DNA of 64,000 nt. Origin: Myxococcales bacterium. Its GTDB lineage: Bacteria > Myxococcota_A > Bradymonadia > UBA7976 > UBA1532. The notes beneath the pieces were generated by a model that was not told the origin of the DNA, did no database searches, and saw only the letters and a list, made by a program, of their open reading frames with translations. Below are positions 1-8,979 of this stretch, one piece after another. Location of the stretch: contig JACKDP010000002.1 in NCBI GenBank assembly GCA_020633435.1, positions 634,001-698,000 on the forward strand, given 5' to 3'. The position numbers and the translations under genes were made by a program. Positions within the stretch are counted from its first letter, which is position 1; every line of letters begins with the position of its first letter.

Positions 1-930
1 GAGGGCAACATCGACCCGGACGACTACATCTACCACCCGTCCTACGGGAAGTGGTTCCGCGCCGGCGACTCCCCCCAGCTCGCCAGCCGGTTCCCTGCCC
101 ACCTGAAGGAGCGCGACGAGCCCTTCACCGGGGTGGACCTGGAGCGGGCGGACTCGGTGGCCCAGACGGCCGTCGACCTGAAGACGGACCAGATCCGGGC
201 GGCCCTGCGCAGCCGCGTGCCCGTGGCGCCGGTGGTCGAGCCCGATCCGCTGGACGTCATCGATCCGCGCGACACCCGGCCCCTGGACCAGGACGCCATC
301 CTGCTGCACCGGCAGGATCCCGAGCCGGCGGTGCCCGTGGTCACGGCCATCCGCCCCAAGGCCGAGCCCCGCCCGACGCCGGAGCCGGAGCCGGAGCCGG
401 AGATCACGCCCGAGCCCTCGGTGCAGCCCGAGCCCGTCGAGGCGCCGGCCTCCCCACCCGCCATGGAGCTGGACGAGGACGCCCGCTTCGAGGATCCCAC
501 CGGCGTCATGCGCCTCTTCTACGACGTCGCCCGCGTCTTCGTCGTGACCCGCGACCTGCGCCCCGGGGAGTTCCTGGAGGCCGAGTGCAAGCTGCCCAGC
601 ACCCAGGACGACTTCCGCGGGCTGAGCAAGAACGAGATCTACAGCACCCTCAGCCAGCGCATGGAGGCCCACCTCCACGGCCCCGTCGCCGGCGCCGGGA
701 CGGGGCTGGCCGCCGAGCACCAGCCGGGCTACCAGCTCCTCGTGTCCCGCGCGGAGGCCCTCATCGAGGCCACCGCGGCGGCGCTCGGCGTCATCGGCCA
801 GCGCCCGCCCGAGCGCTTCGTCATCGGCAACCAGGCCCGGCCCAAGATGACGCCGCTGGAGGAGGAGGCGATGCTGCGCATCGACGCCGCCCTCACCGGG
901 GTCATCTCGGTGCGTAAGCGCAAGAAGTAG
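1..930 (+). CDS. GYF_2-like protein, 5' partial, C-terminal part
   Basis: The reading frame is open from the first base of the window, so the N-terminus lies outside. The first 30 or so visible residues (DDYIYHPSYGKWFRAGDSPQ) look like the second half of a GYF_2-type domain, with the pattern of a residue run, Trp, then a D-x-P-x-L end. A linker rich in Pro and Glu follows at about visible residues 120-150. The last 150 residues are a mixed globular domain ending in basic residues (RKRKK), which I do not recognise. No signal peptide can be judged. GYF_2 domains in this group of bacteria often sit at the N-terminus of membrane or regulatory proteins, but the role here is unknown. The stop is TAG at 928-930. 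Confidence 0.7.
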   Translation, partial: EGNIDPDDYIYHPSYGKWFRAGDSPQLASRFPAHLKERDEPFTGVDLERADSVAQTAVDLKTDQIRAALRSRVPVAPVVEPDPLDVIDPRDTRPLDQDAILLHRQDPEPAVPVVTAIRPKAEPRPTPEPEPEPEITPEPSVQPEPVEAPASPPAMELDEDARFEDPTGVMRLFYDVARVFVVTRDLRPGEFLEAECKLPSTQDDFRGLSKNEIYSTLSQRMEAHLHGPVAGAGTGLAAEHQPGYQLLVSRAEALIEATAAALGVIGQRPPERFVIGNQARPKMTPLEEEAMLRIDAALTGVISVRKRKK

Positions 931-964
931 CGAAGTCTAAAGGCGTTTTCGGCCAGCAGCCGGG

Positions 965-1372
965 TCAGGCGCAGTCGTCGCAGAGGCCCTGGAGCTGCAC
1001 CTCGAGCCCCCGCGCCATCAGGGCCGGATCGGCCCCCTCGATGGCCACCGACACCCCCGCCGCGCAGCGCACCGTCCCGCAGTCCCGGCAGATGATGTGG
1101 GGGTGGCCCGCCGCGGCGGTGCGCAGCTCGTAGCGCCAGACGTGATCCCCCGGATCGAACCGGTGCAGCAGGCCCGCCGCCGCCAGATCGCGCAGGTTGC
1201 GGAAGACCGACGTGCGATCCAGCCCCTCCCCCTCCAGCGCCTCGGCGACGTCGGCGTGGGAGCGGGGCGCGTCCTGCCCGGCGAGCAGGCCGAGCACCCG
1301 CAGGCGGCCCCGGGTGGCCCGGAGGCCAGCGGTGTTCAGGAGCGCGCGGGCGCTGTCTTCGTGGGCGTCCAT
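965..1372 (-). CDS. Fur-family metal-responsive transcriptional regulator
   Basis: This 135-residue protein has the size and order of a Fur-family repressor. An N-terminal winged helix (residues 10-80) is followed by a dimerisation domain with the HPH motif (90-92) and two CxxC pairs (C95/C98 and C131/C134) expected to hold a structural zinc. It should act as a dimer in the cytoplasm, binding DNA when loaded with metal. The sequence alone does not separate Fur, Zur and PerR. It lies 10 bp downstream of the PdeM gene on the same strand and is probably co-transcribed. The ATG at 1372 matches the family start; reading further upstream would overlap the neighbour. Confidence 0.88.
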   Translation of the reverse strand: MDAHEDSARALLNTAGLRATRGRLRVLGLLAGQDAPRSHADVAEALEGEGLDRTSVFRNLRDLAAAGLLHRFDPGDHVWRYELRTAAAGHPHIICRDCGTVRCAAGVSVAIEGADPALMARGLEVQLQGLCDDCA

Positions 1373-1382
1373 CGCCGCCAGC

Positions 1383-2060
1383 CTAGCCGGATGAGCGGGC
1401 CACGTCGAGGGGTCCCACCACCCGGGCCCCGGCCACGCCGAAGGCGCGGTCGCCCGGCGCGAGCCGGCAGGTCGGCCCCCCGGAGAACAGGCTGAAGGCC
1501 GGCAGCACCCCCACGCGGGCGCCCAGGTGGAAGCCTGGCAGCCGCACGCCGCCGCGCCCGCCCACCCGCACCGTCGGGTGCACATGGCCGCAGAAGACGT
1601 AGGCGTCCGCGTCGGGCTCGGGCTCGTGGCGGAAGAGGAACGGGCCCTCGCGCAGCGCCGGCACCACCTCGATGGGCCAGGCGGCGGGCAGGTGGGCCAC
1701 ATGGGCGTCGTGGTTGCCGGCCGTGAGCGTGACGGCGGCCCCCACGCCCCCGAGCCAGGCCGCCACCTCCGCGACCAGGCCCGGCGTCAGCCCGACGGCG
1801 CCGTGGATGAGGTCGCCCAGGACCACGAGGCGGCGGGCGGCGGTGCGGTCGAGGGCGGCGGCCAGGCGGCCCAGGTCGTCCGCCAGCAGGCGCGACGACA
1901 CCGGGATGCCGGACCGCTGGAACGTCTCGGCCTTGCCCCAGTGCAGGTCGGCGACGACGAGGAGGCCGGCGGCCGGCCAGAACAGGGCGCGCTCCGGCAG
2001 CAGCCAGACGACCTCGCCCGCGACGTCCGCGGCCAGCGCTCCGGGGGGCAGGCTCGACAC
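1383..2060 (-). CDS. pdeM: Ligase-associated metallophosphoesterase PdeM
   Basis: A calcineurin-like phosphoesterase of 225 residues. The metal-binding motifs are in order: DLHWGKAETF (D38, H40), GDLIHG (82-87), GNHD and GHVHP near the C-terminus. The DLH-W-GK-x-x-x-F signature is specific to the PdeM group, which normally accompanies a DNA ligase and an Lhr-like helicase in a DNA damage response cluster. Neither partner is visible here, which is unusual. I chose the GTG at 2060 because the family starts just before this conserved beginning; the frame stays open to 2162 and the ribosome site is weak. It is transcribed away from the CAP-like lipoprotein gene and towards the Fur gene. Confidence 0.82.
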   Translation of the reverse strand: MSSLPPGALAADVAGEVVWLLPERALFWPAAGLLVVADLHWGKAETFQRSGIPVSSRLLADDLGRLAAALDRTAARRLVVLGDLIHGAVGLTPGLVAEVAAWLGGVGAAVTLTAGNHDAHVAHLPAAWPIEVVPALREGPFLFRHEPEPDADAYVFCGHVHPTVRVGGRGGVRLPGFHLGARVGVLPAFSLFSGGPTCRLAPGDRAFGVAGARVVGPLDVARSSG

Positions 2061-2188
2061 GACCGGCAGGATAAGTCGGCGCCCGCTGGATGGCCAGGGC
2101 CGCCATCGCCGATGCACCTGCCTGCACAGCCCGCTGGACTTCCCACGACCGGTCGCCAACACTGCACGCCAAAGCCCTCGGAGGTCCC

Positions 2189-3754
2189 ATGTCGCTGGCG
2201 CGCTGGTCGTTGCTGTTGGTGCTCGCAGGCTGCGGAGGCACGCGCCCCGGCGCCGGTCTCCCGGCGAGCGGCGGCCCGCCCACCGAGGAGGCCCCGGCCC
2301 AGGCGCTGCCGGCCCCGGGCCGCTTCTTCACCCCCGGCCTGGCCGACTACGCCGGCGCCGAGCGCCTGCCCGCCGACGCCCTCGAGACGCGGCTGCGCCA
2401 GGCGCTGCAGCAGAGCATCGAGCCGCCGGCGAGCCTGGACTGCCTGGCGCGTGAGTACGCGGGGCGCTTCGCCGCCGACGCCCGCGACGCCGATCCGGGC
2501 GCCATCCAGGCCATGGCGACGCGCTGCGGCTACTGGAGCCGGCCCGCCCACGTCACGGCCGCGACGGCGCTCTCGGAGGACGCCCTGCTGGCGCACTTCG
2601 GCAAGATCCCGCTGCAGGCCGTGCCGGGCCCCCTCGGCGTGGGCGTGGCGCGCCACCCGGACGGGCGCGTCACGGGCGTGCTCGTCATCCCCCCGGGCGA
2701 GCTGCGGCTGGAGCCCATCGCCCGAAAGCCGAGCGGTTCCGCGGTGTTGCGTGGCCGCCTCCTCCGCGGTGATGGCGCGCTGGAGGTCTGGGTGGACGAC
2801 GGGAAGCCCCGCGCCCTGCCCGTGAAGGCCGACCCGGCGGGGCGCTTCGAGGTCGCGCTGCCGGCGGTGGCCCCCGACGGGGCGCTGCAGGTGGAGGTCG
2901 TCCGGCACACCGGCCGCTTCCGCCGCACGATGGCCCTGCTCACCCTGGGCGTGGGTCGCCAGGATGGCTACGCGGCCCGGCCGCTGGCCGCCGTCGGTCG
3001 ACCCGCCGCCACGGCCCTCGTCACGGCCGTGAACCAGGCTCGCCTCGCCGCGGGCCGCCCGCCCCTGCAGCCCGAGCCCGCGCTGCACGCCCAGCTCGAC
3101 GCGTGGATGGATCGGCTGGCCCAGGGCGAGGCCTCCGACGAGCCCCCGGGCATCGTGGACGAGCGCGGCTGGCCCTTCGCCGCGGTGGGCTACGGCTTCA
3201 CCGAGGGCGCCGACCCTGGCCAGGCCATCGACCTGCTGCTCGAGACGCCGACGGGGCGAGACGTGCTGCTCGGCGCGAACCTCGACGAGGTCGCCGTCGG
3301 CACCCGGCCCTTCGAGGCCGGCCCCGGCTTCGACGCCGTGATCCTGGGACTGCAGCGGTTCCAGGGCCGCCCGGCCGAGGAGGTGCGCGCCACGCTCCAG
3401 CAGAAGCTCACGGCGGCCCGCGGCGGGCAGGCCCTCACGGCGGCCCCGGCCCTCCAGGCCATCGCCCAGGCCGTCGCCGATCGCGCCCTGGCCGGCAGCC
3501 TGCCCTGGAAGGACGCCGTGCCCGCCGTCATGGAGGTCGTGCGCGCCGAGAAGCCAGTGCGCGGGAACTTCGGCGCCGGCGCCTTCACCGTCGTGAACCC
3601 GGCCGAGGCCGACACGGCGGGCATGCCCCACGCCCTCGATCCGGGCATGAAGTTCATCGGCATCGGGGTCGCGGCGGGGCCCCTCCCCGGCGGCGGCATC
3701 CCCCGCCACATCATCGTCTACCTGGCGGCCGAGGCCCTGCCGGGGGACGGCTGA
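2189..3754 (+). CDS. CAP/SCP-like domain lipoprotein
   Basis: This 521-residue protein starts with a lipoprotein signal (MSLARWSLLLVLAGCGG, lipid-carrying Cys at 15), so it should be anchored to a membrane facing outwards. A central beta-rich region is followed by two helical stretches, about residues 270-385 and 398-517. The first begins VNQARLAAGRPPL, the typical opening of a CAP (SCP/PR1) domain. The second may be a degenerate repeat. CAP proteins are secreted and have varied, often unknown, functions. GGAGG lies four bases before the ATG. The peroxiredoxin gene begins 11 bp after the stop, suggesting one transcript. Confidence 0.72.
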   Translation: MSLARWSLLLVLAGCGGTRPGAGLPASGGPPTEEAPAQALPAPGRFFTPGLADYAGAERLPADALETRLRQALQQSIEPPASLDCLAREYAGRFAADARDADPGAIQAMATRCGYWSRPAHVTAATALSEDALLAHFGKIPLQAVPGPLGVGVARHPDGRVTGVLVIPPGELRLEPIARKPSGSAVLRGRLLRGDGALEVWVDDGKPRALPVKADPAGRFEVALPAVAPDGALQVEVVRHTGRFRRTMALLTLGVGRQDGYAARPLAAVGRPAATALVTAVNQARLAAGRPPLQPEPALHAQLDAWMDRLAQGEASDEPPGIVDERGWPFAAVGYGFTEGADPGQAIDLLLETPTGRDVLLGANLDEVAVGTRPFEAGPGFDAVILGLQRFQGRPAEEVRATLQQKLTAARGGQALTAAPALQAIAQAVADRALAGSLPWKDAVPAVMEVVRAEKPVRGNFGAGAFTVVNPAEADTAGMPHALDPGMKFIGIGVAAGPLPGGGIPRHIIVYLAAEALPGDG

Positions 3755-3765
3755 GAGGAGAGCCT

Positions 3766-4218
3766 GTGCTGAACATCGGTGATTCTGCTCCGGATTTCGT
3801 CGCCCACACCGCCGAGGGCGACGTGACGCTGGCGGCGCTCTGCGCGGAGGGCCCCTTCGTCCTCTACTTCTACCCGGCCGACTTCACGCCCATCTGCACG
3901 AAGCAGGCGTGCATGTTCCGCGACATCCACCCCGAGCTGGTGGCGGCGGGCGTGCGCGTGGTGGGGGTCAGCAGCCAGGGGGACAGCAGCCACGAGGCCT
4001 TCCGCCACCAGCACGACCTGCCCTTCCCGCTGCTGCCCGACAAGGACGAGGCCATTGCCGGCGCCTTTGGCGTAAAGGGGCCGTTCGGGCTCACCCGGCG
4101 CGCTTCCTTCCTCATGGACGGGGACGGCCGCGTCGTCGATCGCCTGGTCGCCGACCTGCGCGTCGCGCGGCACGAGGCCTTCGCCCGCAAGGCCATCGAG
4201 CGCTTCGGGAAGCGTTAG
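3766..4218 (+). CDS. Peroxiredoxin, PrxQ/BCP-like
   Basis: A 150-residue thioredoxin-fold peroxidase that should reduce hydrogen peroxide and organic peroxides in the cytoplasm. The motif FTPICTKQAC gives the peroxidatic Cys in the T-x-x-C context, with a second Cys five residues later, as in PrxQ/BCP enzymes that form an intramolecular disulphide. The start is GTG at 3766, behind a strong GAGGAGAG ribosome site. It follows the CAP-like lipoprotein gene by 11 bp. The stop codon TAG (4216-4218) consists of the first three bases of the terminal repeat of an inserted-looking element, so the present C-terminus (FGKR) may have been set by that insertion. Confidence 0.88.
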   Translation: MLNIGDSAPDFVAHTAEGDVTLAALCAEGPFVLYFYPADFTPICTKQACMFRDIHPELVAAGVRVVGVSSQGDSSHEAFRHQHDLPFPLLPDKDEAIAGAFGVKGPFGLTRRASFLMDGDGRVVDRLVADLRVARHEAFARKAIERFGKR

Positions 4219-4383
4219 CAGGCTGTTGAAAGAAGCTCCCGTCGCATCGCCGGCGCGCGCGGGCCAGCTGCTGCGTCGTCAGAAGTCCTCGACAATGCTC
4301 GGCATTGCCTGCGGTCTTCCTCCTTGCATCTGGCCCACTCGCACTCGCCGAGTGCTCGGTCCACTCATTTCAACAGCCTGCTA
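4216..4383. mobile_element. MITE-like element with 16-bp terminal inverted repeats
   Basis: Perfect 16-bp inverted repeats (TAGCAGGCTGTTGAAA at 4216-4231, its reverse complement at 4368-4383) bound a 168-bp segment with no coding capacity. Inside are two smaller dyads, CAATGC-TCG-GCATTG (4293-4307) and GCACTCG-C-CGAGTGC (4341-4355). The size, ends and lack of a transposase gene fit a miniature inverted-repeat element moved in trans. The outer TA at each end could be a duplicated target dinucleotide. It lies between convergent genes. Alternatively it is a conserved intergenic repeat of another kind. A second copy elsewhere in the genome would settle the point; none is seen in this window. Confidence 0.65.
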
Positions 4384-4396
4384 GAGCGTCGATGCG

Positions 4397-7123
4397 CTAG
4401 AACGTCACGAGGCGGCGGAACACGGGCGCCGCGCCGTCGGGCGGCGTGCCGAGCGGCCCGGGGACGCCGTCCTGATCGGTGTCGCGATCCGGGCTGAACT
4501 CCCCCGTCAGCCACGACTCGGCGATGAGCAGGCCCCCCAGGACGACCCGGTCGAAGAGGGCCGCGCGGCGCTCGCGCGCGCCCGCGAGGCCGATGCGCTG
4601 GCCCGCGCCGAGGGCGTCCAGGGCCCGGGCGGCGAGCCCCGGCGTCCAGGCGTAGGCCGGGACGCCCAGCGTCGTCTGCCACGTCCCGATGCCGGCGTCC
4701 CACCACCCCGTCTGCAGGCGATCCCAGAGGGCCACGGCGTCGCGGCGGGCCCCCTCGTCCCCGGCGTCGGCCACCGCCGCGAACGCGTGCAGTGCGGCGA
4801 GCTGCACCTCCAGGGACGGACGGCCGGCCGCCGTCACGTCGCCCTGGTCGTCCAGGCGCGTCCGCAGCGCAGCCACGGCCAGGCTCGCCGCCTCGAGCTC
4901 GCCCGACGCCACCAGGGCGACGGCCACCTCGGCGGTGGCGAGCGCGTCCACGTCCGTCGGCGCCTCCGTGGGCAGCCCCGTGGTCGCGTAGCCGCCCCCC
5001 GGCACCTCGGCGTGATCGCGCAGGGCCGCGCGGACGGCGGGCACGAAGCGGCGGGCCGCCTCGCCCAGCCCCGCGTCCCCCGCGAGGGGGGCGAGCGCGA
5101 AGGCCTCCGGCCGGTCGGCCTCCAGGTCGGCGGCCGTGGCCAGCGCCAGCAGCAGGCGGGCGTGACCCCGGGTGTCGAACGCGGGCCCTTCGGCGCGGAT
5201 GGTCTCCAGGCGGCGCGGCAGACCCGGGCCGGCCTCCGCCTCGGTGACGCCCGCGCGGGCGACGTGGTAGCGGCCGGGCGCCAGCGGGGCCAGCGCGCCG
5301 GCGTCGGCGTCGTAGAAGCCGATCTGCGCGACGAGCCCGAGGAGCTGCGCCGCCGCGTCGATGGACCAGAGGCCCAGCAGCCCCTCCCGGCCGGCGCTGC
5401 CCACAGCGGGCGGGCTCTCCTCGCCCGGACCGAACGTGGCGCCGTCGTCGATCCAGGCGCGGACGGCCGCGATCTGCGCCGGGCTGGCCCGGTCGGGGGC
5501 GTGGCCGCCGGCGAGCAGGCCGCTCAGGGGCGAGTGCAGGCTGTCGCCGGGGACGACGAGGCCGGCGTCGAGGTAGGCCTGCATGTCGGGCAGCGCGGGC
5601 GGCGTCGCCCCCGGCTGGTGGCAGCCGGCGCAGCGCAGCGACAGGACGGGCTCGACGCTGCCCAGGCGGCCGGCCCCCGGGCGGTGCTGCCCGGCGGTGC
5701 CGGCCCGCGCCCGCGCCACATACGCCCGCAGCGCCGCCGCCGTGGTGCCCGGGGTGATCACCCGGTCGCTCCCCCGGGCGCCCTCCCAGCGCAGGGTGGC
5801 GAAGTCCTCCTCCCAGAGCGGCCGCCCGTCCGGCGTCATCGCGGTGGGCGGCGCCCGCAGAAAGGCAGAGATTCCACGCACATAGGGCAGCGCGACCGGG
5901 TGCGCGCCGGGCGGCACCGGCGCGCCGGCCGCCGCGGCCAGCGCCGCCGCCCGGGCGGCCCAGGCGTCGTCGAGGGTGGAGCCATCGCCACCAACGTCCT
6001 CGGCGGCGTCCAGCGCGACGGCGGGCCCGTACTGCGCGTGGATGCCCACGCCGCTCTGGAAGAGGGCCGCGTCGATGGCGGTGCGGCCGACGGCCCAGGC
6101 CGCCCAGTCCCGATCGAAGCTGCTGCCGGCGTCGCCCAGGGGCCCCGCGCCGTCGAGCAGCGCGGCGGCCAGCCAGAGGCCCCCCTCCACCGGGAAGCCC
6201 AGGGCGTCGGGCTCGACGCGGGGCTCGGCCGCGCCGCGCGGCCCGATGGTGTAGTCCGCCGCGCGCACCTCCTCGACGTTGCCCCCGGCGTCCGTCGCCC
6301 GGAAGCGCAGCATGGTGGGGCGCGCGATGGCCAGCGGGCCCACGTACTCAGCGCTGTCGGGGCCAGGCGCGGTGCCATCCAGGGTGTAGCGGATGGTCGC
6401 GCCCGCCTCGTCGGTGCTCAGGGCGACGCTGACGGGGCCCACGTAGTGGCCCTCGGGCGGCGTCGCGCGGGTCTCGGGTGGCCGGTCGTCGATGGTGTAG
6501 ACGAGGGCGGGCTGGGTGAAGGAGTTGCCGGCCACGTCGATGGCCAGCAAGCGCAGCGTCGTGTCCCGCGCCAGCGGGATGCGGATGGGGTCGTCGGGGC
6601 CGGCTTCGGCCGTCTCGCCGCGGTCTCCGCCCACCACCGGCGCGACGCCGTCCGTCGTCCACCACACCGTCACCGGCTCCGACACCGTGACGAGCACCTC
6701 GATGGGGCCCGGGAAGTCGCCCCCGGCGGGGTCGATGTCGACGACGGGCGCCTCGCGGTCGAAGCGCACCTCCACCTCGCCCGGCTCCCCCAGGTTGCCC
6801 GCCAGGTCCTCGGCCACCCAGCGCACGCGGGTGTCGTTGACCAGGGGCAGGACGGCGGCGTTGCGGGCCAGCCCCCCCGTGCCCCGCCCCGGCTCGGCCC
6901 CGTCGGTGGTGTAGAAGACCGTCGCGGCCTCGTCCGCCTCGACGTGCACGCTCAGCTCGGCGGTGGGCACCAGCAGCACGCCGTCCACCACCTCCACGCG
7001 GCTGCCGGTGGGGGTGACGCCGAAGACGCTGATCCCCGGCGGCGTGGTGTCCCCCGGCGGGGGCACCTCCTCGGGGCAGCCCGCCAGCACGGCGGCGAAC
7101 AGCAGGAACGGGGCGCGGCGCAT
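4397..7123 (-). CDS. Lipoprotein with chitobiase-like repeats and c-type heme motif
   Basis: A 908-residue lipoprotein (MRRAPFLLFAAVLAGC signal; GGAGGA ribosome site before the ATG). Residues of about 30-320 hold several beta-sandwich repeats of the kind near chitobiase C-termini, with segments such as FYTTDGAEP and RYTLDGTAPGP. At 498-502 is CAGCH, a CxxCH motif for covalent heme c, in a context like Planctomycete-type cytochrome C domains. The C-terminal 350 residues look all-alpha and could be an alpha/alpha toroid; I do not recognise a family. It presumably sits on the outer face of the cell and may transfer electrons or bind polysaccharide. It ends against the MITE-like element. Confidence 0.72.
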   Translation of the reverse strand: MRRAPFLLFAAVLAGCPEEVPPPGDTTPPGISVFGVTPTGSRVEVVDGVLLVPTAELSVHVEADEAATVFYTTDGAEPGRGTGGLARNAAVLPLVNDTRVRWVAEDLAGNLGEPGEVEVRFDREAPVVDIDPAGGDFPGPIEVLVTVSEPVTVWWTTDGVAPVVGGDRGETAEAGPDDPIRIPLARDTTLRLLAIDVAGNSFTQPALVYTIDDRPPETRATPPEGHYVGPVSVALSTDEAGATIRYTLDGTAPGPDSAEYVGPLAIARPTMLRFRATDAGGNVEEVRAADYTIGPRGAAEPRVEPDALGFPVEGGLWLAAALLDGAGPLGDAGSSFDRDWAAWAVGRTAIDAALFQSGVGIHAQYGPAVALDAAEDVGGDGSTLDDAWAARAAALAAAAGAPVPPGAHPVALPYVRGISAFLRAPPTAMTPDGRPLWEEDFATLRWEGARGSDRVITPGTTAAALRAYVARARAGTAGQHRPGAGRLGSVEPVLSLRCAGCHQPGATPPALPDMQAYLDAGLVVPGDSLHSPLSGLLAGGHAPDRASPAQIAAVRAWIDDGATFGPGEESPPAVGSAGREGLLGLWSIDAAAQLLGLVAQIGFYDADAGALAPLAPGRYHVARAGVTEAEAGPGLPRRLETIRAEGPAFDTRGHARLLLALATAADLEADRPEAFALAPLAGDAGLGEAARRFVPAVRAALRDHAEVPGGGYATTGLPTEAPTDVDALATAEVAVALVASGELEAASLAVAALRTRLDDQGDVTAAGRPSLEVQLAALHAFAAVADAGDEGARRDAVALWDRLQTGWWDAGIGTWQTTLGVPAYAWTPGLAARALDALGAGQRIGLAGARERRAALFDRVVLGGLLIAESWLTGEFSPDRDTDQDGVPGPLGTPPDGAAPVFRRLVTF

Positions 7124-7181
7124 GGGCTCCTCCAGGACGGACCGCCGCCATGGTGAGGAGTGGGGCCCCCTCGGTGCAACC

Positions 7182-8879
7182 TCAGGGCACCGTGATGCGC
7201 TCCAGGTCGAGGCCACCGGCGAAGAGGTAGGAGACGGCCTGGGAGTAGCCGTAGACCAGGACGCCGCAGCCGGTGGGGCAGTCGAGCCGCCGCTGGCCGG
7301 GGCGGACGGGGAAGCGGCCCCCGGCGAAGAGCTCGCCGAACGGGCGAAGCTGCCCGCCGATGTCCGTGCCGTCGAGCTGGACGGCCGCCCCCTCCCGGGC
7401 CACCACCGAGATGTACTGGGCGTCGTACTCCTGGGGCACCAGGAACGTGTAGTCGGTGCGGAACTGCTCCACGGGCACCGCGAACGCCAGGGCGGGGTCG
7501 CCGGCGGCGCCGTCGGTGGACTGCAGGAAGTGCCCCACCAGGACGGGGTTGCTGGCGGTGATGCGGGTGTCGCCGTTGATGAAGACGTCGCACGACGCCC
7601 CGGCGCGCAGGATGCCGCAGCGGCCCTGGGCCGGCGCCGGATCGAAGTCGACGCGGGTGTCGTCGCGGTGGGCCAGGATGCGCAGCAGGTCCGTCTCGCG
7701 CTTGCGCGGCTGGGTGCGGGCCACCGCGAAGTTCGAGCCCCACGTCGAGATGGGGAAGAGCTGCTCCTCGATGTGATCGGCGCAGCACGACTGCTGCTCC
7801 GTGGGCAGCACCGTCGCCTCGTGGCCCACGAAGACGCCGAAGGGGGTGCCGTCCGGGCTGCGCACACGCGTGCCCGTGAGATCGCCGTCGGCCACCGCCT
7901 CCAGGTTCAAGACCTGGAACCGGTTCAGAGAAAACCGATGGGTTTCGCCGGGTTGCAGGGCCGTCACCTGGTCGCCTGCCCGAATGGCGGCGCTGGGCTC
8001 GACCTCGACGGTCGTGTTGTCGGCCACGGCCACGACCGTCACATAGCCGTTGTAGTCGTTGGTGTCCGGGCGCCGGGTCAGCGTCGGCAGGGTGAGCGCG
8101 AGGTACTGGCCGTCGTAGGCGTGCTCGGGCACCAGCAAGGAGCCGTCGTTGGAGAAGACGTCCACGTTGTCGAGGGGGTTGAACTGGTAGGCGACGATGG
8201 GCGCGCTGCTCGTCAGGTGGTACGCCTTCGCGCTGATGCCGGAGTGATCCAGCGACAGATCGGGGAAGCCGAGCGCCTGGGGGAACAGGCTCGCCAGCGC
8301 CCCCGGCGCTACCATCTCGGCGTGGCGGTTGCCGCGGGCGTCCTCCAGGACGACCTCGACGGGCTCGGCCTGCGGGTTGGAGACCACGATGGCGAACGGC
8401 GACCGCTGGGCGTCGAGGGCGCAGATGGGGGCCGTCTGGCACTGGAAGCCGCGGGGGCAGGCCTGGCCGTAGTCGCAGACGCCCGCGGTGCCGCCCCCGC
8501 CATGGCAGGCCGGGATGTCATCGTGGACGGGGCTGCGGTTGCAGCGCCCGCCCGCGGGGACGCCGAGCACCTCCACGGCGTTGTCCAGGTCCACCGGCCA
8601 GTACGAGCAGCCCAGGTACGAGCGCGCCGCCGCGGCCTGGAAGCACAGGTCCCCGCCCCCGCCCCCGCCCCCGCGGCAGTTGTCCGTCGGCGTCTGGACG
8701 AAGCCGCCGCCCCGGCAGATCTGCTCGACCTCGCCCAGGCAGCGCGTCTCGCCCTCCGTGCAGAAGGCGATGACGGCCCCGTCGGCCCCGCCGCCCAGGG
8801 CGCCCGCCACCTCGTCGTCGGCGCACCCGACCAGCGCGATCAGCGCCAGCCACACACTGTGTGCAGACCCTCTCCCCAC
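7182..8879 (-). CDS. IgGFc-binding-protein-like lipoprotein
   Basis: I place the start at GTG 8879, which has a GGAGAGGAG ribosome site, rather than the ATG at 8912, which has none. This gives 565 residues with a short lipoprotein signal ending ALIALVGC. The first 130 residues after it contain about ten Cys. The rest resembles the IgGFc_binding N-terminal domain family, with landmarks such as AYQFNPLDNVDVFSNDGSLL and TWGSNFAVARTQ. Such proteins are secreted or surface-bound and common in myxobacteria, where their ligand is unknown. The gene is divergent from the large metalloprotease gene across a 100-bp control region and lies 58 bp upstream of the heme lipoprotein gene. Confidence 0.75.
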   Translation of the reverse strand: MGRGSAHSVWLALIALVGCADDEVAGALGGGADGAVIAFCTEGETRCLGEVEQICRGGGFVQTPTDNCRGGGGGGGDLCFQAAAARSYLGCSYWPVDLDNAVEVLGVPAGGRCNRSPVHDDIPACHGGGGTAGVCDYGQACPRGFQCQTAPICALDAQRSPFAIVVSNPQAEPVEVVLEDARGNRHAEMVAPGALASLFPQALGFPDLSLDHSGISAKAYHLTSSAPIVAYQFNPLDNVDVFSNDGSLLVPEHAYDGQYLALTLPTLTRRPDTNDYNGYVTVVAVADNTTVEVEPSAAIRAGDQVTALQPGETHRFSLNRFQVLNLEAVADGDLTGTRVRSPDGTPFGVFVGHEATVLPTEQQSCCADHIEEQLFPISTWGSNFAVARTQPRKRETDLLRILAHRDDTRVDFDPAPAQGRCGILRAGASCDVFINGDTRITASNPVLVGHFLQSTDGAAGDPALAFAVPVEQFRTDYTFLVPQEYDAQYISVVAREGAAVQLDGTDIGGQLRPFGELFAGGRFPVRPGQRRLDCPTGCGVLVYGYSQAVSYLFAGGLDLERITVP

Positions 8880-8979
8880 GGCGGCTCCTCTCCCGTATCG
8901 TGGCTCATCCAATCACGAAGCGTGGACCGTGGCGCCCCTCCGGTGCAACGTCCCCGCATCCACCCCCGCGAGAGGGCTC
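8880..8979. promoter_or_regulatory. Divergent promoter region
   Basis: This 100-bp gap separates the starts of the IgGFc-like and metalloprotease genes, so it must hold both promoters and both ribosome sites. GAGAGGGCTC precedes the plus-strand ATG at 8980. I do not see convincing -35/-10 boxes. Confidence 0.4.
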
